Source: Xestospongia bergquistia (taxonomy: Eukaryota > Porifera > Demospongiae > Haplosclerida > Petrosiidae). From it: 64,000 bases of DNA. Position numbers and translations under genes: made by a program. The stretch covers positions 8,657,057-8,721,056 of the forward strand of contig OZ014415.1 of NCBI GenBank assembly GCA_963965975.1, read 5' to 3'. Below, in pieces: positions 23,268 through 41,205 of the stretch. How positions within the stretch are numbered: the stretch's first letter is position 1; each line of letters begins with the position of its first letter. A model generated the notes under the pieces. The model was not told the origin of the DNA. It ran no database searches and worked only from the letters and a program-made list of their open reading frames with translations.

Positions 23268-26200
23268 ATGACTGCTCTGCAGCTCCTATCCAGCAAGAAG
23301 CATCATTTCTTGTCCTTGCGACCTTGCAATCTTGCAAACTGCACGCGAGGGTAAGGTTCTGCTGCATAATAGTATTATATATCACTTCCATTATTCTCTA
23401 GAGAAATCAGGAATTACTTTGAGAATAGTTATGACTTAGATGAAGGCATCTTCTCAGCTATAACAGGTATGACAAAGATACCATTTACAAGCATGCACTC
23501 TCTTTACACTACCAGATGAGCAGTACTTTTACAAATGTCCTGACAGACTTCGTTTACCATTAATTTTCTATTTTGCACACACTTCCACACTCTATGTGAA
23601 CAAGCTATTACTCTCTGGACTTATCAAGGTTCTCTATTATATAATGACCATCTCATGATGTTAAATGTAGACTATTTTGAATGAGACTTACTTCTAGCCC
23701 ACTTATCTACTGTGCTAAGAACTAGTTTGCAAATTGCAGGACTCCATACCCTCTAATAATGGAGGAAGGATCTGTGGAACTTGCACTTAAAGCTGTAGCT
23801 CATGACCATATTTGGAAACTTAAGTACTTGTCAATTGATGCTGTAATTGCATGCTCCTTCCTCCTTTGCAAGGCTATGGAGTCATATAATTTTCAATATA
23901 TTTTGTTAGTCTATAGTATGGATTTCTTTGTTTTCTTGACAGGAAAGAGTCAATCGACATTTTGAGACACTTTTTGAAACTGGCGTGGATGAAATGTCTT
24001 GGGATGACACTGTAATTGTTAAACATTATGATGTAACATTATTAGAATTTATTATATAATCATTACACATAGTTGTGCATGCATGGTTATCTTCTTGGGA
24101 TGATATAGTAATTATTGAACACAACTATAATTTTTTATATAATCATTACACATAGTCATGCATGCATGGTTGTCTTAATGGTTAGAAGTATTTAATGTAC
24201 TATAATTATTCATACTGAATTAGTTTAAATTATATTATGAACCATTTTCTCAAATACTGATTAATTCTCTAGGAGAATTACAGAATGGGTGGTACTTATA
24301 AATGGCCACGCCTTCAAGAGGTTATGGAGTACCGACAGACGGTACGAGATATGGTAATCCATGTAATTGAGACATCCCCTTTAAAGTTACCAATAAATCA
24401 AGAACATCCCTGGGTAAGATAATTGATGAGATTATCATTTATTGAATTACTTGTTATAGTGGAGTCTGTTCATGGCAATGGAACATCAGCGGTATGAGTA
24501 GAAATTATATTAATTGGTCTTTTATAAATCTTTCTCTCTCCCTCCCTCTCTCTCTCTAGTATTCATTTGGAGACATCTTCAGTTCTCATACGACAATTAC
24601 CAGTTCAATTTCTCAAAACACCTGTTAACTGGAAGTATGCTCCATTGACTGCAGACATTCCTGTTGGTCCTAATGAGTTCATACAAGTTCCTGAAGGTGA
24701 TGTTACCCTTGGAAAACCTAATGATTTTCCAACATATGGCTGGGACAATGAGTATGGAACCATAACAATGAAGTATGTCAGTCGTGATTTGTTTTATGAG
24801 CTTCAACTATTTCTTTATTCTCTCAGGGTCCCAGCATTTGAAGCCACAAAGTATTTAACTACTAATAGAGAGTTTCGAGAATTTGTTGCTGCAGGTGGAT
24901 ACCAACGTAGGGAGTTATGGACTGATGAAGGTAGGGTTTTGTAACCATAGCAACATCATGACAAATATATTTAATGAGAAAAAGACCTGGGTGTTTGGGT
25001 AGATTAGTGTTTTCAATATTCATTTTATTTCATCGAACAAAAAATGTATTAACGCCGAACGTTTCACTCTGACTATTGAAACGTTTGGCATTAATACATT
25101 TTTTGTTTGGTGAAATAAAATGAATATTGTAAAAAAATATATTTAATTATTAGTGCATATATTCCATGATAGCCAGTGACATCTATTTATAAATACAATA
25201 AAAAAAAACAAAAGTATTTTAAATTTGTATTTTGTTTCAATGTGGTTTTCATCATTACTCATTGTTTATAGTACTATAATTTATATAATAAATTTTCTTC
25301 CCACAATACACAATTGAAACATTACAACAGTTATAAAACAATGGCTTCTAAGTTGTACAACTTACTGTTTTTTTACAGTATTTTTTGTTAATTACAAATA
25401 TATTTGATGCATTCCTTGTTATAGGTTGGCAATGGGTACAATATCGTCATGCAAAACATCCTATATTCTGGGTCTGTCATGAAAGATGTAAGAGTAATTG
25501 TGGTAGTGATTTATCCAGCTATTCACACTGTAATCTTCCTTATACTAATGAAACATCAGCTGATTATTACAGGTTTGGAAATATCAAATATTGAGTCTCA
25601 GTCTGAAAGCTGAAATCAGCATCTAAAACTATCACTTAAATACTTTTAGTCAAGCCTTAGGCCATTAATGATATAAAAAGGACAGTGTTGACTGATTAAT
25701 CCATTCTAGACTTAGTCCCAGTCTGTATTGGAATGGGTCTCAGACTGTATATGTCTCTATATTAGATACCGTGCAATGTATGATGTCATTGATATGCCAT
25801 GGGAGTGGCCTGTAGATGTTAATTATCACGAAGCTAAGGCATATTGTCAATGGAAAGGACCTGATTTTAGATTACCAACTGAAGCTGAACATCATCGCAT
25901 GGCAGGGGAACAAGTAAGATTTAATGAGAGTTTAAAATTTTAAGATTTTGTTTCCTTTTTTAGCCTCCTAGTTCAAAATTTGACAATGATCCTATTTGTG
26001 TGGACAATAATGATTTTAATATTAATTTTCAATATGGATCTTCCACAGTATGTAATGATAGATGCATGCTTGGATGAATGGATGGATAGCTGGATTGAAT
26101 GGATGCATGCCTGGATGAATGGATGGATAGCTGGATTGAATGGATGCATGCCTGGATGAATGGATGGATAGCTGGATTGAATGGATACATGCCTGGATGA

Positions 26201-28776
26201 AAGGCAAATATTGTTTTTAATTCTTTTAGCCAGTAAGCTTTTTCCCTCCTAATTCATTGGGATTTTATGATGCTTACGGCAATGTTTGGAAGTGGATGGA
26301 AGATCATTTTAATGGTCTACCAGGATTTAAGACTCATTATTTATATGATGACTTTTCATCACCTTGTTTTGATGGTAGACACACTATGATGCAAGTATGT
26401 ATGCATCCATTTGTATTATGTATACATCCATTTGTATTATATATGCATCCATTTGCAGGCATGGGGCCAAGTACATTGGTACTTGTACTTAAGTACTATA
26501 AGTACATCTATGAAAGTACTTGTACTTGTACTTAAGTCCATTTTTAATTTTTGCGTAGTACTTGTACTTGTACTCAAGTACTGAGGTATGTACTTGCAAG
26601 TACTTAATACTTATAAGTACTTTGAAGTACCTTTAAGTCTTTTAAGTCCTTCTAATGTTATTGATCAAATCTTCAGCTGTAGAGAGGCTATTTAGTTTTG
26701 CGGGAAAGGTTTTCACACCAGAAAGGTGTAGACTAAGCGATGACAGATTCGAACAGCTAATGTTTATAAGATGTAATAATGATAATGTACCATTATTGTA
26801 ATTCTGTTTGACTGCCAAAAACTAATAACCACTCCCAAATTCATTACCTACCAGTTGAAACATTTGTACTTGTACTTGTACTTAAGTACTTTCTAAAGTA
26901 CTTGTACTTATACTTAAGTACATTTTAATTATTGGAGCTTGTACTTGTACTTGTACTTAAGATTTTTTGAAAGTACTTGTACTTTACTTAAGTACTTTCA
27001 AAAGTACTTGGCCCCATGTCTGTCCATTTGTATTATGTATGCATCCATTTGTATTATATATGCATCCATTTATATTATGTATGCATCCATTTGTATTATG
27101 TATGCATCCATTTGTATTTTATATGTATCCATTTGCTGTTTACTATTATAGGGTGGGTCCTGGATTTCAACGGGTGATGAAGCTTCACGTTTTGCTCGTT
27201 TTGCATTTCGACGACACTTCTATCAACATATGGGTTTTCGTGTGGTCCGATCTCTGACTTCTGAAACAACACCAGTTAAATTATGTGATCTCAATGTCTA
27301 TGTACATGGAGCTGGAGTCATAGGTATTGACTGTATGGGTATCAGACTGTATTGGTATGGGAATGAGGTATCAAAAAAGTGTCATGAGACTATATTAACA
27401 TGGGATGAGATTCCTATGACACTATTAGTTTATAGGATGAAGTTGTAAAGTACTGGTATGAGACTATATTAGCATGGGAATGAGGTGCTGAAGTACTGGT
27501 ATGAGACTGTTAGCATGGGAATGAAGTTCTGAAGAACTAGTACGAGATTATATTAGTATGGGAATGAGATTCTAAAGTATTGGTATGGAGCTATTATTAT
27601 GTGGGAATGGTACTGGTATGAGACTATTAGTGTGGGATTGGAGTTCTGAAGTACTGGTATAAGACTATCTTGGTATGGGAACAAAATTCTCAGTATGACA
27701 TGAGACTATATATAGTTTTTGAACTGTATCAGTATGGGAATGGAATTCTGAAGTATTGGTATGAGAAGTTATGGTATTATTATTTCTTGTTTCTTTGTTT
27801 AGCCAATCCTATCACAGTACCTGGAGTCATTCCTAAAGAATGTTATGAACCATCTACAAACAATCAGTTTAGATATGACGAACAACAGACGTGTGAAAAA
27901 CTGATTACCCTATCTATGGGAAAAGTAAGTCTGGACATCCATCCATTCACACATCCATCCATCCATTCATTATTTCTTCTTAGGACGTGGACTATGGTCA
28001 GCCATTAGTGATCTATTGTAACCAGTTAATTACAAAACTTAAACTAAACACATCAGATGCTCTTGTTATTGGGTGTGGTCCTGGATACTCGTCTTTCTTA
28101 CTAGCCAAGACCTTTGATAATGTAAACTGTTAAATTATCTATCCATATATTTGTTCATCTATTCATCCATTTATAGGTCATTGGTATTGATTATAGCGGA
28201 AGACTGGTTGATTCAGCTCTTGAATTTCAATCAAAAGGAAAGCTATCCCTTATAAGGAATGAAGAACTATTATATTTACCTTTACCAGAAGACATCATCA
28301 GTAAAAATAATGTCACATTCAAACAGGTAGATAAAATGTACTTTTACGTAATGTTCATGTGTTTTTGTAGCTAACATGGATTCCAAATGAACTCAAACAT
28401 TTCAATTTCATTCTGTTTGAGTTCCTGGATAGGCTCATGGAACCCAAAGGTGATCAATTTCATTGTTGTTGACCACACCTCCTAATCTATATAATTACTA
28501 GGTTGGTTGCTTAAAATGTGGGAGTGTCTCTCTGAAAATGGACTACTAGTGATTTCCGCAAGTGAAAAATGGACAGCTAACATTTTGAGTGAATATCTTG
28601 GACAATGGTACTTGTAATACATGATTATCATATGGTGATCACATGATTATCATACGATGATCACATGATTATCATATGATGATCACATGATTATCTTGTT
28701 GTATAGGTTTGAATTTATTGAAGAGATGACTGTATGTGATAAAGCAGTGTCGTCATGGCAACTCAAATGCTTTTAA
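23268..28776 (+). CDS. ovoA: 5-histidylcysteine sulfoxide synthase / methyltransferase (ovothiol synthase OvoA)
   Basis: OvoA is a non-haem iron enzyme that couples Cys to the C5 of His and then, through its C-terminal domain, methylates the imidazole to give ovothiol A, a redox-active thiol. ATG 23268 opens MTALQLLSS; exon 1 ends CTRG and joins EIRNYFENSYDLDEGIF. The DinB-like domain has PLIFYFAHTSTLYVNKLL and the iron ligands in MEHQRIHLETSS (H-x3-H-x-E). The FGE-sulfatase-like domain follows: EFVAAGGYQRRELW, WPVDVNYHEAKAYCQWKG, RLPTEAEHH, GFYDAYGNVWKWMEDHFNG and GGSWISTGDEASRFARFAFR. A SAM-binding motif (ALVIGCGPGYSSFLLAKTFD) marks the methyltransferase domain. The stop is at 28776. Introns hold a hairpin element, a hAT element and several minisatellites, making this the most repeat-loaded gene in the window. 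Confidence 0.96.
25014..25129. repeat. Near-perfect 116-bp palindrome (hairpin/MITE-like) in an OvoA intron
   Basis: The left arm (CAATATTCATTTTATTTCAT...) and right arm (...ATGAATATTG) are reverse complements over about 53 bases each, with four or five differences. All are transitions, three of which become G-U pairs in RNA. The loop is about 8-10 nt. A 13-bp direct repeat AAATATATTTAAT flanks it (24963-24975 and 25135-25147), possibly a target duplication but low in complexity. It could be a tiny foldback transposon or a hairpin RNA precursor. Confidence 0.85.
26048..26205. repeat. 41-bp minisatellite in an OvoA intron
   Basis: About three and a half copies of a 41-bp unit (GATGCATGCCTGGATGAATG...GATAGCTGGATTGAATG) start right after the donor at 26048 (gtatgtaatg). 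The last copy has GATACATG for GATGCATG. Confidence 0.9.
26398..27150. repeat. 21-22-bp minisatellite split by a transposon insertion
   Basis: Units of ATGCATCCATTTGTATTAT(GT/AT) begin at the exon donor (ATGCAA/gtatgtatgcatcc), run to 26455, and resume at 27023 to about 27140 just before the acceptor (tattatag). The interruption is the hAT element annotated separately, whose target duplication TCCATTTG is part of the unit. Confidence 0.95.
26456..27022 (+). mobile_element. Non-autonomous hAT transposon, 567 bp
   Basis: Terminal inverted repeats are CAGGCATGGGGCCAAGTAC at the left and its complement with one difference at the right (ending GGCCCCATGTCTG). A perfect 8-bp target duplication TCCATTTG lies at 26448-26455 and 27023-27030, the length typical of hAT elements. 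Subterminal regions are full of AAGTACTTGTACTT repeats. Inside, 26670-26801 encodes the end of a hAT dimerisation domain, SSAVERLFSFAGKVFTPERC then RLSDDRFEQLMFIRCNNDN, closed by a stop. The rest of the transposase is missing, so the copy cannot mobilise itself. It sits in the sense orientation within an OvoA intron. The intact target duplication suggests a fairly recent insertion. Confidence 0.93.
27325..27775. repeat. About 43-bp degenerate tandem repeat in an OvoA intron
   Basis: About ten imperfect copies of GGTATGAGACTATATTAGCATGGGAATGAGGTTCTGAAGTACT-like units fill the intron between the exon ending HGAGVI and the one starting ANPITVPGV. Copies differ by substitutions and small deletions, so the array is older than the other OvoA arrays. 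Confidence 0.85.
28605..28705. repeat. 22-bp tandem repeat in the last OvoA intron
   Basis: Four copies of CACATGATTATCATATGATGAT, itself partly palindromic (ATCATATGAT), occupy the short intron before the final exon that begins FEFIEEM. Confidence 0.85.
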
Positions 28777-29149
28777 AACAACAATGTAATTATCATTTGA
28801 TTGACAATATTCCGCTATTTATATATTTTTTAATTTATCATTTTTTATATAGCCACCAGCTAGCTGTATTTAATATGAACAATATCAAATGACATGTTAT
28901 ATTGTGTTATTATTTAAATTGTTTTTTGTTAATTTGGAGACAATCTGATAGTCCTTGCCATATTGTTTGTGATTGAGAGGTTTCATGATCACCTGATATA
29001 TGGAGTGATGATATCCTATTGTAGTATTTTAGAAGGGACACTGTATGATATATACCTACTTAAAGAATTCAATAGTATAGAGATATAAATGTGAATTATT
29101 AAGACAGGCTTTATCCTATTGAACAAATAAGTGAGAGAGAAAGATGAAT
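28777..29149. other. Intergenic 3' region between OvoA and the unknown minus-strand gene
   Basis: This is AT-rich sequence holding the convergent 3' ends of two genes. Apart from several AATAAA-like and ATTTA-rich stretches I see nothing coding or repetitive in it. Confidence 0.5.
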
Positions 29150-30261
29150 TTACTGATAATCACTAACCACTTCAGATTTTGTGACTAGAGACTTAAAATC
29201 TTTTTCATTTTTACACTTTAAACCTTCCTTTAATAAATGACACAACTAAATTAATGAAAATGTGTAATGATTGTAGTTAATTTAATAATAACTACCATTT
29301 CCTCGTAACTATGACGATGCAGTTGCCATAGTGATATTTTAAATTGATAACTAATATCATGTTGAGTTTGTTCATTCACAACTAACTCAGTACAACTTTG
29401 TAGAAACATTTGTGATAACAACTCACTATATATATTAAATAAAGAACTAGTTATAAATAGTTATTAACTAACGATATGGGCGTGTCATAGTGCTGCACAT
29501 GTAACAATGCAGTACACAACAAGCTCTCCACCTGTTACATAATATTACATGATGTTACATAATATTACATAATATTACATAATATTACATAATATTACAT
29601 AATATTACATGATGTTACATAATATTACATAATATTACATAATATTACATAATATTACATGATGTTACATAATATTACATAATGTTACATAATGTTGCAT
29701 GATGTCACATGATGTCACATGATATTACATAATGTTACATGATGTCACATAATATTACATAATGATGAATACTTATATATATAATATATATAATATACTA
29801 ACCAATTGAGTGACTTTATTATATTGTATTATACTAGTACACTGTTCTGACATATTATATAATAATTGAGCAGTCATGCTAGAGGGACTAATGGGTCAAT
29901 TAATACCTTAATTAATTTAATTAATTAAAGTTAATTAACTTACTTTGTATTAATATTGTCCCTTATTTTGGCTAATGATTTCTCAATTATAATTATTAGC
30001 TGTATAATTAAATAATTTTTAGTATTAAACTTCCTAACACTAACTTTATTAATAGTTATATTAGTAATTTGTGAATACAATATTCCACTGCGATTACAAC
30101 TGTCACGAGTTAATTGTGGTAAGTGACCTATAATAAATAACAAATAATTGTTTAATTTAATATCCTACAATAACTATACCCAATATCTGTGGAGAAGTTG
30201 CTGGATCAAAATGGCTGCATTTCAATACTTTTTCTTCACTAGCCTCTGTTGAAGTAGCCAT
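29150..30261 (-). CDS. Unrecognised 211-residue protein, six exons
   Basis: I do not recognise this protein. Six minus-strand exons with GT/AG borders keep a single frame: 30261-30180, 30127-29944, 29887-29803, 29531-29473, 29425-29296 and 29245-29150 (82+184+85+59+130+96 = 636 nt). It starts MATSTEASEEKVLKCSHFDP. A beta-rich stretch follows (SQITNITINKVSVRKFNTKN then YLIIQLIIIIEK), reminiscent of an OB-fold but too weak to claim. The second half is predicted helical: TAQLLYNMSEQCTSIIQYNK, LVESLLCTALLHVQHYDTPI, ISYQFKISLWQLHRHSYEEM. It ends TKSEVVSDYQ. There is no signal peptide or membrane helix. It shares a 69-bp divergent promoter with the BRG1 homologue, which supports a genuine transcription unit. 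Exon 3 and the two small exons are the least certain. Confidence is for the gene model, not function. Confidence 0.65.
29535..29770. repeat. 10-bp tandem repeat (ATAATATTAC)n in an intron of the unknown gene
   Basis: About 23 copies of ACATAATATT, with variants ACATGATGTT and ACATGATGTC that become commoner to the right, lie between exons 3 and 4 of the minus-strand gene. The gradient of variants suggests growth from one side. Confidence 0.95.
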
Positions 30262-30330
30262 ATTGTGGGGACGGTCACACAAGTCCGTCTCCGTATACGT
30301 CCGTTTATTTTTGCTTGGGTGAAAGTTAGT
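30262..30330. promoter_or_regulatory. 69-bp divergent promoter, unknown gene / BRG1 homologue
   Basis: The interval between the two start codons contains the motif CCGTATAC (30291-30298), within GTCTCCGTATACGTCCG. The same octamer occurs three times upstream of ERCC8/GIPC. GTCCGT also appears twice here. No TATA box. Confidence 0.45.
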
Positions 30331-37140
<6,810 letters not shown>

Positions 37141-37373
37141 CTTTTCTTAAAGGGCCTTCACACACACACACACTTCACTAATAGTGTGTCATTAACATTT
37201 AGTTGAATCAAATTTCCTCTTGTAACTGCCATCAGTACAGTACCATTGTTACATAATACAGAAGCTCTTAAAATAATATTGTATTTGGTCACTAAATTTA
37301 CTTTTCAGGTCATTTTTGCATATTTCTGAAATTATTTAACATAAATTTTAATAAAGAAATTAAAAAGGTGTGG

Positions 37374-39322
37374 TCAATCTTCGTCACTCCATGCATCATT
37401 GTAAACAGCAGTTTGTGAAGACACACCCTCCTTTGGAGGCTGCTTCTAATGGAGAGATATGTGTTAAATGGACAGGTAAGATTAAACTTACCTCTACTAG
37501 TTTTGGGCTCCATATTAAGACAGTTCCATCACTACTACTAGTATAACACTCTATATCTGTTGCATTACAAATACAACTTGTGACTCGACCATAATGACCA
37601 CGAAGTTTTTTAACTTGTTCTCCAGAGAAAAGATTGTACATAACTACGTCAGATCTTGACGGTATGAGGAGGAGAGGTGTGTAAGATAAAGTGTGAGGTG
37701 TGAGGGTGAACTGGTGAGATTGGTGCTTGAAGTTGTGAATTATTCTGCCATAGTTAATCTAAAAATAAATAGGAGTGGTCTCATGTATATGTCTCACTTA
37801 CTAGCATGTTTGTACCAGAAAATACATCCCATAGTCTTACTCTTTCGTCAGTACCAGAACTGACTAGAAATAAGCCATCACTTGTAAAATGTAGTCCACT
37901 AACAAATCCATTATGAGCTGTACAAACTAATAAAGAGATCAATACATTGATTATAAAAGTAATTGAGTGAAGTCATCAAATCACTTGAGATTTTTTATGA
38001 AGTTAGAGTTATAGGTTCTTGTTAAGTGACATTAATATCACTACTGTTAAAAGTTCTATTAATGATTATAATAATCCTTTGTTTTATTAGTACATGTACT
38101 TGTAATGGAATTTCTTTAGTCAACACTAAAATATTTCTAAACATAAATTACTCAGCTTAACAAGGACTTTAAAAAAACCTTTAAGTGATTTCACTATCTC
38201 TCATTTAGAATTATCAGTGATATTGGTACATTAATATTTTATTATACTTACCAGATGCTGAACTTTTTCCACCATCACCATTGTGTTGATCTAATGATAT
38301 TAAAGCTCCTTTAGCTTTACGAATATCCCATAATAAAATACAATTATCCTGACTAAGGAGAGAGCCCCTGTCAAATTATCAATTAATTACAATCCCTACC
38401 TCCCAGTAGCTAAGAGGTTCTCATTATGAGGTGACCACTGGAGACATAATACAGCTTTTTTATGTTGTCGTAGAATGTGAGCACTGGAGCCAGAGTTAAT
38501 ATCACAGAGTGTAACATTACCATCTTGTGCCCCAACTACACAACGAATTCATTATTAATAATATGAGAAGAGTATGTACCAGCAATTAATGTATGATTAA
38601 TTGCTTGAGCCATTTTGTGACAGTAAAGGGAACAAGTAAAATCAAATTTTTCTACCACCTAATAAAACAAGAAAATGATAGTATTATCCATTTATAAATG
38701 GGTCCATCCATTTCTACAATTGTACATCCATTACTTGTAAACATTCATCCATTAATCAAACCCATCCATCCATCTATCAAGCCCATCCATCCATTATCAA
38801 ACCTATACGTCCATCTACCCACACACATCTCGTTAGTGTCCCATATTCTCAACGTCTTATCAACTGAAGAACTCATAAATATCCCGGTATCATGAGGGTA
38901 CCATTGGACCATTGATATCCCGTGACTATGGGCCGAGGGTTGAGTACTAATAGAAACTAAATAACATTCAATCACATTCACTTTGTAAATATACCTCCCT
39001 CTTATACTGGTTATTAAGGGGCATTTATAATCAGCCACACCCACTGGGGTGAGTATATCATGAATATATATAGAACCATCTGTTGTCCCTGATAACAAGC
39101 TACAATATTCCATATATGGTATTTTTTGTTAGAATATAATATAAATTACTATCTGTAAGAGGTGATATCCATGTCTAGTGTGTTCACTCCCTTCATGTGA
39201 GAACGTACCAACTCTTTAGATCCGCTCAAGTCAATCTGAGTCCATCTATGATTGCCGCATATTTTGGGGAGTACCCATGAAGGACTCAGTCCTAATTGTC
39301 TCTCTTCTAATAGTTGTATCAT
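37374..39322 (-). CDS. ERCC8: DNA excision repair protein ERCC-8 (Cockayne syndrome A, WD-repeat)
   Basis: CSA is the substrate receptor of a CUL4-DDB1 ubiquitin ligase in transcription-coupled repair. The start is taken at 39322 ([20 protein letters not shown]), matching the MLGFLSARQTG start of vertebrate CSA; an in-frame ATG at 39370 would add 16 residues. WD-repeat exons follow: [60 protein letters not shown], ..[20 protein letters not shown] and [20 protein letters not shown]. The last exon (AAG CAG ... TGA) ends [10 protein letters not shown] with stop at 37374, matching the FEDAWSSSDEEG tail. QWYPHDTG and the acidic tail are family-specific, separating it from other WD proteins. It is convergent with BRG1 (233 bp between stops). 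Confidence 0.93.
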
Positions 39323-39904
39323 TCTATTAAGAGGACAATAGCACTCAATTAACAACACAATGTACACCACTTTACCTTCTGTTCTCAGGATATCTTCGCG
39401 TTATACTGTTTGACTGCTGATATACTAGGTGGTGTAGTATACGGAACTAGTTAATTTTAGTCCCATTAAAATTTCCATACAGATTTCTAAATGTTTCCGT
39501 ATACTTCCGTATACAATATTTAACCCTTAAGTCTTAAACAGCTCAAAATAAACAAGGTTCCGTCGTATTGTCTTGTGGCTCTTTTCCGGCCTCTCTTCAA
39601 GCAATACATCTCTACAACGCAAGGCAATAATAATTACTAGTATGACAATTATAATGCATTTATAATGTAACTATATTATTGATAAATAATGCAGTATAAG
39701 ATATATTTATTAAATATTTTAGAATGTATTCATTTAATTAGAGAATTTGATGACAGGTGTAATGTAATTTTTGTTGTTGACTTTTGTTACAAATTGCATT
39801 CTGTTAGTAAAGTCACTCCTTTATTGTATACCAAACAAATTCCCTTCTCACACTCAGCCACACCCCTCTTTCTCTCACATCCAGCCACACCCTCATTTTA
39901 GATA
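39323..39904. promoter_or_regulatory. Divergent intergenic region ERCC8 / GIPC with repeated TTCCGTATAC
   Basis: The decamer TTCCGTATAC occurs twice in direct contact (39495-39504 and 39505-39514) and once inverted (39437-39446). The core CCGTATAC also lies in the BRG1 promoter. Three copies in 80 bp suggest a transcription-factor site, otherwise unknown to me. The rest of the interval is AT-rich with nothing coding. Confidence 0.5.
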
Positions 39905-41205
39905 ATGGCAATGTTTACAAAAAAACGTTCACAAGAGAGGGAACGACCACAACAATCCACTTTACCTCCACCGCCAGAATCAACTAAACCACACCCCCTT
40001 CCAACCCATCCTATCCCACCCAGACGAGAACTTCTCTTTCATTGCCAGCTAGCCCATGGTAGTTCAACACGAGATGTAAAAGATTTCTCTAATGTGAAGG
40101 AATTGTATAGTAAAATAGCTAAAGCATTTGAAATAGATTCTTCTGATGTAAGATCATTATATATATATTTTTATATTAAAATCCATCCATCCATCCATCA
40201 CCTCTCCATATAGTATAATAGACACTCTATATTGAGGACATCAAATTCCCTGTTTTTTTTTTCATTCAATTTATTTTTCTTCTTTAGATAATATTTTGTA
40301 CATTAAACACTCCCAAAATTGATATGACACGCCTACTTGGAGGACAAATTGGTCTTGAAGATTTTATCTTCACACATGTCAAAGGTCAAGTTAAAACTGT
40401 CACTCTCACAAAGCAAGAATCATCACTTGGTCTTACCATTACTGATAATGGAGCTGGTATTGCATTCATTAAAAGAATTAAGGAAGGAAGTGTTGCTTCC
40501 CATTCAGGAGATATTTGTGTTGGTGATATGATACTATCAATAGCCGGACAGAACTTGGAAGGAGCTAGACATTACGAGGTAGCAAGATTATTAAAGGAAC
40601 TTCCTCGATATGAAAAATTTACAATGACTTTAATTGAACCACTTAAAACTTTCAGTAAGTATTGTCAATCCTTTATCACATCTTCTTCTCCCTTACCAGC
40701 TGTTGCTCCCAGAGGAGCTACAAGACCTAGACCGATGTCTAAGATTTTGGATGGTACTCCACCCCCTCATGTAGACAGTCGAGATGAGAAGCGTCCTACC
40801 TTACGACTAAAATCTGATGGACAAGCAATAGTCGAAGATGCTGTGAGTCATTGTGATGTTATATGATGTCATCTAATATCATTGCTATAGATGTCGTTGT
40901 GGACGAAGCAAGCTATTGAGAGAGTCGATGATTTATTGGAAAGTTTTATGGGAATCAGAGACAGTCAATTAGGTAAGGAGACAACATCTCTAGTTTATTT
41001 AAAGATCTCTCCTTTTTCTGTCTCTCTCTTTCTCTCCTTCTCTCTCCTAGCTCGTGTCATGGTTGATCTTGCTCGTGACAAAATGACAGTAGATGATTTT
41101 GCTATTGGTATTGATGAAAGTTCTTTAGCAGATTTTGAATTTCCAGATGATTTTATTTTGGATATGTGGACAACTATTGACTCCACCCACACAGCTCGTG
41201 TCTAA
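39905..41205 (+). CDS. GIPC: GIPC PDZ domain-containing protein
   Basis: GIPC adaptors link the C-termini of receptors, through a central PDZ domain, to myosin VI, through the C-terminal GH2 helix bundle, in endocytic trafficking. ATG 39905 starts a Pro-rich leader; the GH1 region reads RELLFHCQLAHGSSTRDVKD and LLGGQIGLEDFIFTHVKGQV. The PDZ carboxylate loop is SSLGLTITDNGAG, and GARHYEVARLLKELPR closes the domain. GH2 contains AIERVDDLLESFMGIRDSQL. All these stretches are nearly identical to vertebrate GIPC1-3; a single pre-duplication gene is expected. A 45-nt intron (40655-40699) lies between PDZ and GH2. It is a multiple of three and stop-free, so its retention would only add 15 residues. 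Confidence 0.96.

Noticed and set aside
23759-23965. 68-codon plus-strand open frame between OvoA exons
   Set aside because: It lies in the intron between LLLSGLIK and ERVNRHFETL and has no similarity to OvoA or another family I recognise.
30265-30330. Upstream in-frame start for the BRG1 homologue adding 22 residues
   Set aside because: It would run into the divergent promoter; MAAPPP at 30331 fits the family start better.
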